Shown here: positions 24,901-34,910 of the stretch, one piece after another | How the letters are laid out: every line of letters starts with the position of its first letter | Position numbering within the stretch: the stretch's first letter is position 1 | DNA from: Rhododendron vialii | Lineage: Eukaryota > Streptophyta > Magnoliopsida > Ericales > Ericaceae | Assembly: GCF_030253575.1 (NCBI RefSeq) | Contig: NC_080558.1 | Span: 72,001-136,000, forward strand | Length of the DNA: 64,000 nucleotides | Direction of reading: 5' to 3' | The notes under the pieces: generated by a model | Seen by the model: the letters and a program-made list of their open reading frames with translations, nothing else | The model's database searches: none | What the model was told of the DNA's origin: nothing | Translations under genes and position numbers: made by a program

Positions 24901-25740
24901 AGGGCCCGCGCGGCCGGAAAACCCTAGTCAATGTCCTGACCTAGAAGAAACTGTTGACTAGCCAATTGCAGAAGAACACGTGTACAAAGCTTGGGAAAGC
25001 GTCGGTCTCCGCGGGAAGGCAAGCTCCGCAGAAGTCTGCTTGTTGTCGCGGAAGAAAGACGAGTCCCAATTATGGAATGGCCTACAACTATTGAAGACTG
25101 CGAAAGAAACCCAGCGGGACGCTGCAATTTCAGAATTACAAAAGAGAAACTCAAATAATGTCTGAAGTTCCATTCGGACCATGAGGCAGGGTCCGGAAGC
25201 GTTCCACGACGAGATAACGATCGCTGCAGATCGTGACCTTGCTCGAGCGGGAATTGGGGAGATTATAGTGGCTTGGTGGCTTGGGAAGGGGGTTGCGTCG
25301 CGGAAAATCTTCCGCGAGCCCCTGGGGGTGTAGTGCAGTTGGTCAAAGATCGGGCCGCAAGTTGAGGTTTAAACATACCAAGGCTTTGCGCATAGATTCG
25401 ATCCTCGGCAGCTGCATACTCTGAACTTAACCGCTGCGCAGTGTGTGGGACCGCTGCGCGGTGTGTGGGGCCACTGCGCGCAACACAACCAAGGGAGACT
25501 CTCCTAAGGTGTAGCCTATGGGAGAGTCTCCGTCTCCCCTGGGTTATGCCTTTTTTTAAATCTTCCGCGAGAGACAAGTTTTCCAAGACCTGGAGGTACG
25601 GCAGGGACACGTGTCGAGGTTTTATAGGAACGTCGTCATAGGTCTGACCTAGGCTTAGGTGCCCTATAAATACCTCTGACATTTCCTTTGATTAGATAGA
25701 GTTGATCTTTTCTAGAGAGAGATTGGTGAGCACTAAATTT
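24900..25740. other. GC-rich tract with weak ORFs, interrupted by a SINE
   Basis: This is the most GC-rich part of the window, with several CACGTG or ACACGTGT words (near 24888, 24976 and 25608). Minus-strand ORFs at 24924-25154 and 24958-25182 begin with hydrophobic or serine/arginine-rich stretches that could be a transit peptide. No family is recognised and no downstream exon was found. It may be a gene fragment, a promoter region or a processed relic. Confidence 0.3.
25319..25557 (+). mobile_element. tRNA-derived SINE with 14-bp target duplication
   Basis: Bounded on both sides by the perfect direct repeat AAATCTTCCGCGAG (25305-25318 and 25558-25571). An A-box-like TAGTGCAGTTGG lies about 14 bases from the 5' end and a B-box-like AGATTCGATCC about 60 bases further. 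The element ends in seven Ts. A 239-bp length, an internal pol III promoter, a T-rich tail and a 14-bp TSD are a textbook SINE signature. The A-to-B spacing is longer than in a normal tRNA. Confidence 0.87.
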
Positions 25741-27169
25741 GAAAAATGAGAACATTCTTCCCCAGATAAAAAGTGACGTCACTCAGTCAATCTAGGAAAA
25801 GTCAGTCATTACCCCCACGGAGGAAAACAAAGGACACGCTGCATTTGTCTTTTTTGTACCTCTTGCTCCTTCTCTCGCCCCGAAGATTACCCCTCTTTTT
25901 CCCTCACTAACCATCGACCAATCACACAAGGGTCGGCTCATAAGTTTTGGAGATCGGAAGCGAACCTCTTGAATGAAACCTCCCTATATTTTTCATACAA
26001 TAGTGGTCTACAAAGAGTCTTATAAAAAAAAAAAACCATTACAAAATATAAGCGCATATATAATTATCCCCCCAAAAAATGAAACTTTTACAATGCCTCA
26101 AAATCCATCATTTGAAAATTAGTCTTCTTGCATTTTTTGCTGCAAATGTACTAATTAAGTCTCCATAGTCAAGCTGCTTCTCTAACTCCTTCTTAATGGA
26201 CAATATAGCCATATTTAATCTTTTTGCTGCAAATGCACATATTTAATCTTTCTTGAGAAATGGTTGACCAAAGATAATTTTTGATCAAGGAATTCTGTAT
26301 GCAGGTATTTTCCATCCACGGTCATCGGTCGTTGTCTTCCCTTCCCTTCGACTCTCCTCAAGCGTGAAGCGTGAAGCATGAAGCGTTTGCAGGTGTTTCT
26401 TTCTTCTTCTTTTTTGGATCAGTGCAATATATTATTTCCGACTGTCCTTTATTTTCTTTTTTTTTGTTTAATGCCTTAGTGTTTCCAATGAGTAATTCCA
26501 CCATTTAAGCCTATTTTGTGCTCCTAAATTTCAATTGACCTTATTTTGTGCAAATGAGGTTAGTGGAATTCTTTTTTTTGGGCCATATATATATATATAT
26601 AGGGGAAGATCATAAAATTTTGAAAGTCCTCATTTTTAACTTTTTTTGAGAGCCGGAAGCGCAGGCTTTTCTTGCTTTTGCCATCAGCCGACCCTGAATC
26701 ACACATTTTCAACTCACACGAGATCTACACGCAAGCGCACTCCCGCATAACCCCAACCTACAGAGAGTATATAGACTCTGGTTCTTTGTCCAAGCAAGTT
26801 GTAGACGCCTTTTAAAAAGTTGACGAGATCTTTTTGAAAGCAGCAATGGAGGGATTATTAACTTTTCTTCCTTTTTGACGTGGGCTATTAATGGTTTATT
26901 AGTCACAATTACTGTTGTTTCGTAGTTAGTGGCTTTCTAAGAAGAAAAGTCAGGTACTTTATCATGTTGCTGTGCACGCACTTCAGTATGCATATAATCT
27001 CACAGATTAATGATGACACTTATCTTGAATCGAGCCCGATCATTGAAACTTTTCTTCTAAATTTTAACAGTGGGAGAGAGAGAAAGTGTGTGAGAGAGAG
27101 AACACGTGGAAGGGGAAAGGACGGGGAGGGGGAGGGCCATGGCTACAAAAATGAATTCTACGGAAAAAT
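25741..27169. other. AT-rich spacer, no gene recognised
   Basis: Holds homopolymer runs, a short (TA)n near 26588 and a GA-rich stretch at about 27072-27105. No coding or RNA feature was supported. Confidence 0.45.
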
Positions 27170-27277
27170 GATTTTGTCATACCATTTTTTGATAATGTCA
27201 CATTCTGTAAGTGTATTTTTATAATAAAAAATATATTTGTATGGTGTGACATTATCAAAAAAGAGTATGGCAAAATC
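27170..27277. mobile_element. Fold-back MITE, 108 bp
   Basis: The left arm GATTTTGTCATACC continues through TTTTTTGATAATGTCACA. It is mirrored at 27244-27277 by the inverted arm ending CATACTC-type sequence, with about 30 of 33 bases matching. The short AT-rich loop has no ORF. No target duplication was identified. Confidence 0.7.
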
Positions 27278-27800
27278 ACTACCCATTCTATAAAGGCACA
27301 AAGATTTTTGTGTGAATTAACAAATTTTTGATCCACTGGTGTTCTACTAACGTACACTTTTTTACTTTTAGATAAAGTGCACTTTTTATCCTTTTTTTAT
27401 TTTTTATTTTGCATCAAATTTTTTTGAATTATTGAGACGAATCAAAAAAGTTTAAAAAATATTTTTATCTAAATATTTTAAAAAATAACCACTTTTAAGT
27501 AAAAAAATATTTTAAAAAATTGATTTTTTTTTTTTGACATGGAACGGACACAACGCTAATATACTATAAACAAATATAAGTGGGGTTCAAAATACTCCAA
27601 ACTCTCAATGCTAAATTCTAACAATTTTGACTCTTTTAAAAAAGAAAATTTCAAAGAGGGAGAGAGGGGAGGATAAAAACGTGGGAATAGGAGGGAGAGA
27701 GAGGGGGGCAGAAATTTGAGTGCTTTCTTATTTTGTCCCCAAACTTTCTTTAAGCTTTCTTTCTAATGTGAGCATCGATTTTTTTGTTGTGATTAAATAA
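27278..27800. other. AT-rich spacer, no gene recognised
   Basis: Holds many poly-A/poly-T runs and a GA-rich block at about 27650-27710. Nothing else was recognised. Confidence 0.45.
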
Positions 27801-28262
27801 AAATCATTATTGTTGTAGAAGCTGCAACTAATGCTAGGGATTTGGGTTTGGCAGATTCGGTGGTGGTTTTGGTGTCCTTTGACCCTGATTGCTTTGGTTC
27901 TCATTTTCGTAGGCCGGATTCAGCCGTTGGCCTCTACATTTGAGAGAGATTGGCTCGGCTTAACGGCAATGCTGTTTTTCCGGTGTTTTGTACAATGATG
28001 GTGGTTGGTGTAGTTAGGGTTTGGGGATTGGTTTGGGTGCGCCGGCTCACGTTTGGATGTTTGGGGCTTTCATTATTTATTTTGAGTATGGATTGGGCTT
28101 TATTGTTCTTTTTTTTGTTGTCGACCATGTAGACCCTCGGGTGTCTTGGGTTTTTGCCCTTGTAATGTTTATCCAACTTTTTGTTGAATTTCCTTCCCCC
28201 TTTCTCCATTTCTAATAAAATTTCATCTTTTAGCGATAAAAATATATATATATATATATATA
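27800..28262 (+). mobile_element. Possible 3' end of an L1-type LINE
   Basis: The stretch ends in TAATAAAATTTCATC followed by an A/TA-rich tail (28213-28262), the typical 3' end of plant L1 elements. It is preceded by T/G-rich text lacking a clear ORF. No reverse transcriptase remains and the 5' boundary is arbitrary, so this is a probable, 5'-truncated LINE. Confidence 0.4.
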
Positions 28263-28615
28263 AACATTAATCAACTTTTTTATTTCTTCATTTTGTCTCA
28301 ACTTTTTTATTTCTTTGTATATGTCGTTATTAGCTTTGTGTTCGATTAATGCAAATAAAAAAAAACAAATGTTGATTTTTTTTTTAATCCTCATCTACTT
28401 AGGTATAGATCGACCCAGGCCCAGCAGCACTTCTGCTTGTTAGTCTTTCAAATGAAGATGTTAGAATAAATAGATATAATAAATAATATTGTAATATTGA
28501 GATTATGATTTGATTGTAATTAATTAGAATGATTTTCTTCTACAGTATAGTTAATTAGTATGATTTTCTTCCATAATTAGGCTTTCCCTCCGGCCTGTAT
28601 AAATAAAAGGCTCAT

Positions 28616-28795
28616 TAGAGCATCTGCAATGTAATAATTAAAATTGGATAACCAAAAATTGTCACATCATCTTTTGGTTATCCATTTAACACATTGCTAA
28701 GGTTAGCAATGTAAAGGTCCACAATGTAATAATCAAAATTGGATAGCCAAAACTTGCTACATCACCTTTTAAAACTACAAAATCCTAAGAATTAA
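28616..28795. repeat. MITE fragment with AGAGCATCTGCAATG start and an internal duplication
   Basis: AGAGCATCTGCAATGTAATA (28618) and a second CAATGTAATAATCAAAATTGG (28722) head two related half-units. A third copy of this wording occurs at 32556. The GAGCATC-CAATG start is a common terminus of plant MITEs. The right end is not clear. Confidence 0.5.
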
Positions 28796-28815
28796 AATTT
28801 TTTACAATAATTTTG

Positions 28816-29095
28816 TAACGCCCCTAATTTTAAGAACGTTAAATAGACAATTTCATTGAAAATTAAATGGAGTCTAACTCAATATTACATCATAATCCTT
28901 AACAAAAGTACTTTTATTCAAATAAGGGAGGAAACTAGGGTTCCTATCTACTACTCCGCTTCTTCCAACAAGCCAAAGACCAGGATAACGTAGCCACCAT
29001 AGACTAACCAATAAGCAGAAACACACTCTGTAGATAACTTCAGTAGTAGTGGTCGCAGCACTGGTATATTTGCATATACACATGCATACGTCTAG
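28816..29095 (+). mobile_element. LTR fragment starting TGTAACGCCCC
   Basis: TGTAACGCCCCTAATTTT at 28816 matches the start wording of many plant LTRs. The sequence is open only as shadows and runs into simple repeats downstream of PER1. No 3' end or TSD was found. Confidence 0.4.
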
Positions 29096-29115
29096 GCAAG
29101 TCTTATCAGCATAGA

Positions 29116-29210
29116 GAGAGAGAGAGAGAGTAGTGGTAGTGGTAGTGGTAGTGGTAGTGGAGAGAGAGAGAGAGAAAGTAGTGGTTGTGGTAGTGGTAGT
29201 GGAGGCGTAG
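29116..29210. repeat. Microsatellites (GA)n and (GTAGTG)n
   Basis: Two GA tracts (29116-29130 and 29160-29175) flank runs of GTAGTG repeats in the 3' flank of PER1. Confidence 0.9.
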
Positions 29211-29230
29211 GTAAGATGGTCTGTGGAAAT

Positions 29231-29624
29231 TCAGACGTGTGTTAATCGGAGGTAGTCCTTGTTGGAAGGAAGATGAGTAGACTTGTAACCCTGTGGGAAC
29301 ATTTGTTTGGCCGCCTCATTGGAGACACTGGGAGATATCACCACCGGATCACCAGGTTTCCAGTTGGCGGGAGTGGCCACCTTGTGTTTGGCCGACTTGT
29401 GTAGTGCATCCAACACCCTCACCACTTCATCCATGTTACGCCCAACGCTCGCCGGGTAGAGGAAGCTCAGCTTTATCTATCAATTGACACGTACACCACA
29501 ATTAACATCACATTAATTAAGTCGTAGAAATTCATATTTACCCGCACCCAATAAAAAGAGAGTAGTCAACCATATATTCAGGGCAGCTAACAGAGGAGCT
29601 AGGTAGACAAACTATGTAAAAAGC

Positions 29625-29656
<32 letters not shown>

Positions 29657-31053
29657 TATATACCTTCTTGTCAGGGCCAACTATGTGAAGAGCACGAGAG
29701 GGGACTTGGTTTCCTTGAGCGTCCTTCTCATCAGGGTCAACCATGTTGAGTTGCTGTATCAGCTCTCTCTTTGGATCTGCTACTATTGGGAATTCAACCT
29801 TGTACCCATTCTGTATATATACACACGTATATATTTTATTATATGCGTGCATCATTAATTTAAAAATTCACAACTTCGGGGACTTGATATGTTTAACACT
29901 CAAGTAACGTAGTAGTAAATTAATTCATGCTTTGACAATTGGCTGTGGTTGATGATCTGGTCTCATCATCAAAATGTTTTTACGAAAAGGAAAGAGAGTG
30001 GGGGGAATTGGTGTAACCGCACGTACGTTATAGGCCTCAATGTCCTTAATCCATTCACGGTGAGAGTGGAGATCATCACAAGACAATCCCAAAAGCTTCA
30101 CTCCCCTCTCCGCAAACTTGTCAGCATATTCGGCCATCTTACCCAACTCCGTGGTGCACACCGGGGTGAAATCCCCTGCATACAAATTCAAATACAAACA
30201 GATATATACTATGTATCATGTGTGTCACTATGTGCAGTTAGGAATTAACAGTAGAGCTACTTCTAGCACTTTAGAGCAAATACCCAATTAATTAGTAGTA
30301 GTACTTAATTTGAGTGCTTAACATAAACAACAAAGTGGGTCCGTAGTATTTAATTAGTTAGTTATAAATAGTATCAGTGGCGGATCCAAAAAATATGATA
30401 CAGAGGGGTACTAATTCATATATTATATATATATATATACACACACACTGCACTAATTCATCATAACTTAGAATTTTTTTTTCCATAGGCAAACATAAGA
30501 GAATAATACTATACAAACATAAGAGAATAATACTATACGTATACTTTAACCGGTATCCATTTCATGTATAGGTTTACGATGTTTGTAAAAATACGCACCA
30601 ACAGTTGAATATTTATTCATCAAGTTCTTTACCTTTTATAATTGACCCCCTAATTTACATATGAAAAAGTACATGAATCAAAAACCGTAAAGCACACAAT
30701 TAAACGCTCTAATGACTAACTAAAGAAATCCTAATCCTAATTATAACATATAATCGGTATATTCAACTCACATTTACGAAAGAGTACGTTCCCTTAAGAA
30801 TTTCAGGGATTAAATAGAACTTATATTATATAACTGGTGTAAAACTGATAATTGTTCAAAGGCCAGGGAGTCACGTGCCCACCCTGGTCTCAATGTAAAT
30901 CCGCTCCTGAATAATATTAGTAATGGAAATTTTACCAGGATGGGAGAAGAGAATGAGCCAGCCATCTCCGATATAGTCATAGAACCTAAGTCTACCATGG
31001 GTGGTGTCAACTTCAAGGTTTGGAATGGTGTCTCCGAGGGTCAGCCCTGGCAT
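29231..31053 (-). CDS. PER1: 1-Cys peroxiredoxin (PER1, seed/dormancy type), 4 exons
   Basis: Thiol peroxidase that reduces H2O2 and alkyl hydroperoxides. Plant members are mainly in seed embryo and aleurone, often nuclear or cytosolic, and ABA- and dehydration-responsive. Exons 31053-30936, 30175-30027, 29810-29664 and 29476-29231 join in phase at GT-AG sites to 219 aa, the family's normal length. It starts [15 protein letters not shown]. The peroxidatic Cys46 lies in [10 protein letters not shown], across exons 1-2. The Prx6-type C-terminal domain follows ([16 protein letters not shown], then [17 protein letters not shown], ending YLRLTHV). The only other cysteine is in GLSCDD, as in other 1-Cys Prx, so no classic resolving Cys is seen. 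Intron 1 carries hAT copy 4 (30375-30909), which leaves the splice sites intact. No reading-frame damage was found, so it is probably functional. Confidence 0.96.
29624..29660. repeat. (GT)n(TA)n microsatellite in PER1 intron 3
   Basis: A GTGTGT run followed by a TATATA run. It ends only a few bases from the PER1 exon 3 donor at 29663. Confidence 0.9.
30375..30909. mobile_element. Non-autonomous hAT element (copy 4) in PER1 intron 1
   Basis: It begins CAGTGGCGGATCC and ends AAATCCGCTCCTG, the inverted match. Flanks AATAGTAT (30367-30374) and AATAATAT (30910-30917) match at 7 of 8 bases. The right subterminal text (CACGTGCCCACCC) resembles copies 2 and 3. No ORF is present. Confidence 0.88.
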
Positions 31054-31816
31054 TTTCGTTTACTAACAGCAATACCAGTAAACTCAAAAACCCAACAAAT
31101 TAAAATGACTCTCTTAAGTACCAAAGTAGTTTAATTTAGTAGAATTGGGTTTTCGAATAGCAGTGGCCTGGTTGATCTAGTGGGAAGAACTACAGTAGTA
31201 TATAAGAAGAGACCCACTCCATCTAGGAGTAGTGGGGGAAGGAATGGGCTTTTTTTCAAAAGAGGGTTGAGGGAAGGAACGAGTGCTTTGTTTGCATGAA
31301 GAGAACGTGGCGAGAGTAGTGGGCTAGTGGGACTTCCCGCGTCCACGTGTTAGTCAATTGGGCCCCCCCGTCCCTTCCACAACTGATGAGAACTAGGTCG
31401 GTGCAACTTCACCCCAACCTTTCTGGTCTCAAGAAAAATTCTAAAACAAGCCTACAATAATAAGTATGTGAACGTATATTAAAATGTGTAAAAAGTAGAG
31501 GAATTTTAAGGTCGGTTCAAAAAATTAGGTTCGGACTTAATTTAGTCGTGCACAATTATTTGTATTTTTTATTCCAATCATGCATCTTCACGTGCTTCAG
31601 CGCACGGAACTAGAGAGCATCTAGTATAGAAAAATTATCCAATGCTCCATGAACATTAGTGCACCATTAAAACATTATCTAAATTTCAAAAAGTCATAAC
31701 TTTTGTTGTAGATATTCATTTTTAAAAAAAATTATATTTTTGAAATCTATTCAACGATATTTACTAAACAAGATCCATATTGAATATGAAATTATGTAAG
31801 ATTAAAAAAATATCAT
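31054..31816. other. PER1 upstream region
   Basis: Minus-strand promoter and 5'UTR side of PER1. TATAA-like words occur near 31200, and CACGTG-like words (CCACGTGTTAG near 31343; CACGTGC near 31590) could be ABA-response-type elements. The rest is AT-rich with no gene. Confidence 0.45.
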
Positions 31817-32319
31817 TTACTATGAGAACTCTCTATGAGAATTGTTTTTATGAGAATTGTCTCTATGAGAAGTGTCTATGATAATTATTTCTATGAGAAC
31901 TGTTCCTATGAGAATTATCTTTATAAGAACTATTTCGGACAAAAATATCCTTGGCTCTGTGAACTGATTATGAGAACTGTCAATTCTCATAGTCAGTTCT
32001 ACGAGAACTATGTGAAATGGCTATGTGAATGAAAAATACACAGTTCAAATAGTCTCAACACACACTAAACTACACAGTTCTCATAGAAAATACGTAGTTG
32101 TCATAGAAAATACACAGTTCTCATAGATAATACTCAATTTTCAAAGAAAACACATAGTTCTCATAGATAGTTGTCATAGTATTTTTTATGAGAACTGTGT
32201 AGTTTAGTGTGTGTTGAGACTATTTGAACTGTGTATTTTTCATTCACATAGCCATTTCACATAGTTCTCGTAGAACTGACTATGAGAATTGACAGTTCTC
32301 ATAATCAGTTCACAGAGCC
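31817..32319. repeat. 141-bp near-perfect inverted repeat with CTATGAGAAC-type tandem units
   Basis: Arms 31953-32093 and 32179-32319 are reverse complements with a single mismatch in 141 positions, separated by an 85-bp spacer. The spacer and the left flank (31817-31935) are built of degenerate repeats of CTATGAGAACTGT or its complement. The transcript would form a very stable hairpin. No ORF is convincing. It may be a fold-back transposon or a source of small RNAs. No target duplication was seen. Confidence 0.9.
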
Positions 32320-32321
32320 GA

Positions 32322-32506
32322 GCCGGTATATCCCATGTGGTGCCCGCTTGGCACTCCCGAGCCGTCCGATGCACTTCTGGACGGCTCAGATTAAAACATT
32401 CTCTCTCCTCTCAGCCCTTCTTTTTCTCTCTTCAAATCTGAGTCGTCCAAAATCACATCGGACGGCTCGGATGTGCCGAGCGGGCACCACGTGGTACCTA
32501 CCCGGC
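32322..32506. mobile_element. Fold-back MITE with GCCGGGTAGGTACCACGTGG ends
   Basis: The left arm (32322-32392) and right arm (32435-32506) are inverted copies over about 70 bp with scattered mismatches. They include GGTGCCCGCTTGGCAC, GAGCCGTCCGATG and GGACGGCTCAGATT. The loop is CT-rich. It abuts the 141-bp palindrome with only two bases between. Confidence 0.82.
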
Positions 32507-34905
32507 ACTAACAAAGGGTAGTTTAAGAAGCAAAAAGTTGACAAACATGTCAACCTTAGAGCATCCACAATGTAATAATCAAAACCAAAAAGTTGCTAAA
32601 GTTAGAAATGTGGGCTCAAAAAAGAGCTTACATTTATAATAATCAAATTTAGCAACCTCTTAGTAACTCATTAAATTTGGATATTTTGATAATCAAAATT
32701 AGTAACTTTTTGCTAATAACCAAATTTATTTGGACCCCACATCTTCTTAATCAAGTACAACCACCATGGGAAAGTGAAACTCACCCTCCATAAAACAAAT
32801 GTTTTATTGGCAAGTGAAACTCACTTTCAACTTTGGCAAGTGGTTGTACATTTAACAATATTGATCACTTTATGTATTTTAACAAATGCTCTTCACTTTC
32901 ACTTATTTTACTAGAATGCCATTCAATGTAGATCATTAGATTGAGAAGGAAGAAACTGGCTGTTAGATTTGAATTTTTACCAACTCATTTTGATTATGGG
33001 GAAAAAATATCCAAGTCACATCCAAAATGAACTCAAAAACATCCAAGTCACATCTTTCACTAGAACATATCATTTGTATCTTGCTGCAAACTTTGGTCGG
33101 AAAATCTTTATCTCATTATTTTGGCATTATAAGAAAATAGCAACTAAATTAAAGTGGAATCTGTGGTGATTGGACTTTCATTAACTACACGGTGCAATCC
33201 AATGCAGTCTAGATTTTTGTTGTAAAAAAGAAAAAAAGTAACTACTGGTCAACATGCAGTGATGAAAGTCACACAAAAACACACATTCTAAAACATAATG
33301 CTTCACCTAACTGCTAGCCCCAAACAACTTCAAGCGCTTCAATGATCGCCGGACCGAAACTCTCCCTCCAACTCTCTCTTTGCCGTTATAACTATACCGG
33401 AAACCTCCCTTGGTTGCCGAAATTCCTGCCCCTAACACTAGATGCATACATTGCAAAGTAAGTACAATCTTATCCATCGTCTAGATTGCATCGCCCTTTC
33501 TTTTAATCATTAGCAGTAGATTGATATCCCAAAGAAAAGGCTCCATTTTGATTTTGTTTTTTTGATGTTAGGTACACCATTTGATCCATGAAATTCCTCA
33601 ACATTTTGGTTTCTGGATTTAAGGGTTTTCTTTTCACTTTGTGTGAAGCGACCACGTTTTTAACAATTTTATTTCCAATTACTTACTGCTTTTTTTGCGT
33701 GTATGTGCAATAAGTTCAGTCTTATCCATGGTCTATACATCCATTAGCGTTGGTTGTAAACATCGATAGAACTTTTTTTTGTGTTATGTAGACCAACTGT
33801 TAGATGGAATTCCTCAACATTTTTGGTGTTGGACTTAAGCGGTTTCTTTTCCCTTAGTGCGAACCAACCACAAATTTGACAATTTTATTTACAACTTGTT
33901 GAGTCCGTGTGGAGCGGCCCGACTCCGTTCCTCAAAATCACAACAACTCATGTTTTCATAGTTTTAAACAAAGCAAAACACTGGCCATTGATTTATTATC
34001 ACATTTTGCTGATTATATGTCGCAAACATAGACTAGAGACAACAGAGAAGACTATCCAAATCTCTAGAGTATGCTGAGAGAGCCTCAAGTATAATTTTGA
34101 GCAATCTCTATTACTTTCTCTGTATATGTCTATGTTTCTACTTGGGAGTCTTTTTTGGGCGGAATTCAACTTTATCATTTTCCCATACCTTCCCATATTA
34201 GAATTTCACTAGAATTCCCTACAAATTTTGTTAGCCCCAGGTGACCCTTGGATTTATGTGGTAATGTGTGTGTCCAGAGTTTTATTCGGGATATTGCTTT
34301 GGTTTTTTTTTTTTATATATCTAAGTCAGTCTTCCCTTGGCATAGTTAATGATCCTTTTTGCAGCACCTAGAGACTTGGTCGCAATTATGAACCTATCTG
34401 TATGTACAAGTCTTGAGGAATATTGCCACAAATAGTACATCCGTGTTTATCAACCACTCCATCATCCTCATCTCTTTGTTTGAATAGCCTTGGTGGTTAG
34501 TGCTTATTGTCTTTGTCAGTGCAACTGCTATATGGTATAAACAGTTGTTTGTACAAAAACATGCATCGGCCAATTATAGCAAGAGCCCAGCATAGATGAA
34601 TTATAGTCTATAAAGGACGGACACGTTGTAAGAGGTATGTACTAGTGTCGGACGACGACACTTTTCGTACATTCTTTGGACACATGTCTGACTTTAAAAA
34701 CAGATGCGTCGGAAGGAAATCTAAAATAAGCTCGGGGTGTCAAATGATATAGTATGGTCCAGCTAAAGCTAGATGGTGTCTCCTTTTTGTGTTAGTTATA
34801 ATGGTTGGTAGGTTATCATCCCAAAGATGAATGATTACACCCTTTTTGTTGGAACACTTTCACAATTTAGGTAATAAAAAATTAGAGTTCTATTATGACA
34901 TTTGG
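32507..34905. other. AT-rich spacer with a MITE-like fragment
   Basis: AGAGCATCCACAATGTAATA at 32557 repeats the start of the 28.6-kb MITE. An open segment starting MIAGPKLSLQLSL near 33342 is followed by GCAAAGTAAGT and looks like a possible first exon. No family is recognised and no second exon was found. Nothing else is supported. Confidence 0.35.
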
Positions 34906-34910
34906 GAATG

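Noticed and set aside
31835-32032. 65-aa ORF with Met-Arg-Ile and Asn-Tyr repeats
   Set aside because: It results from translating the CTATGAGAAC tandem units and is not a credible protein.
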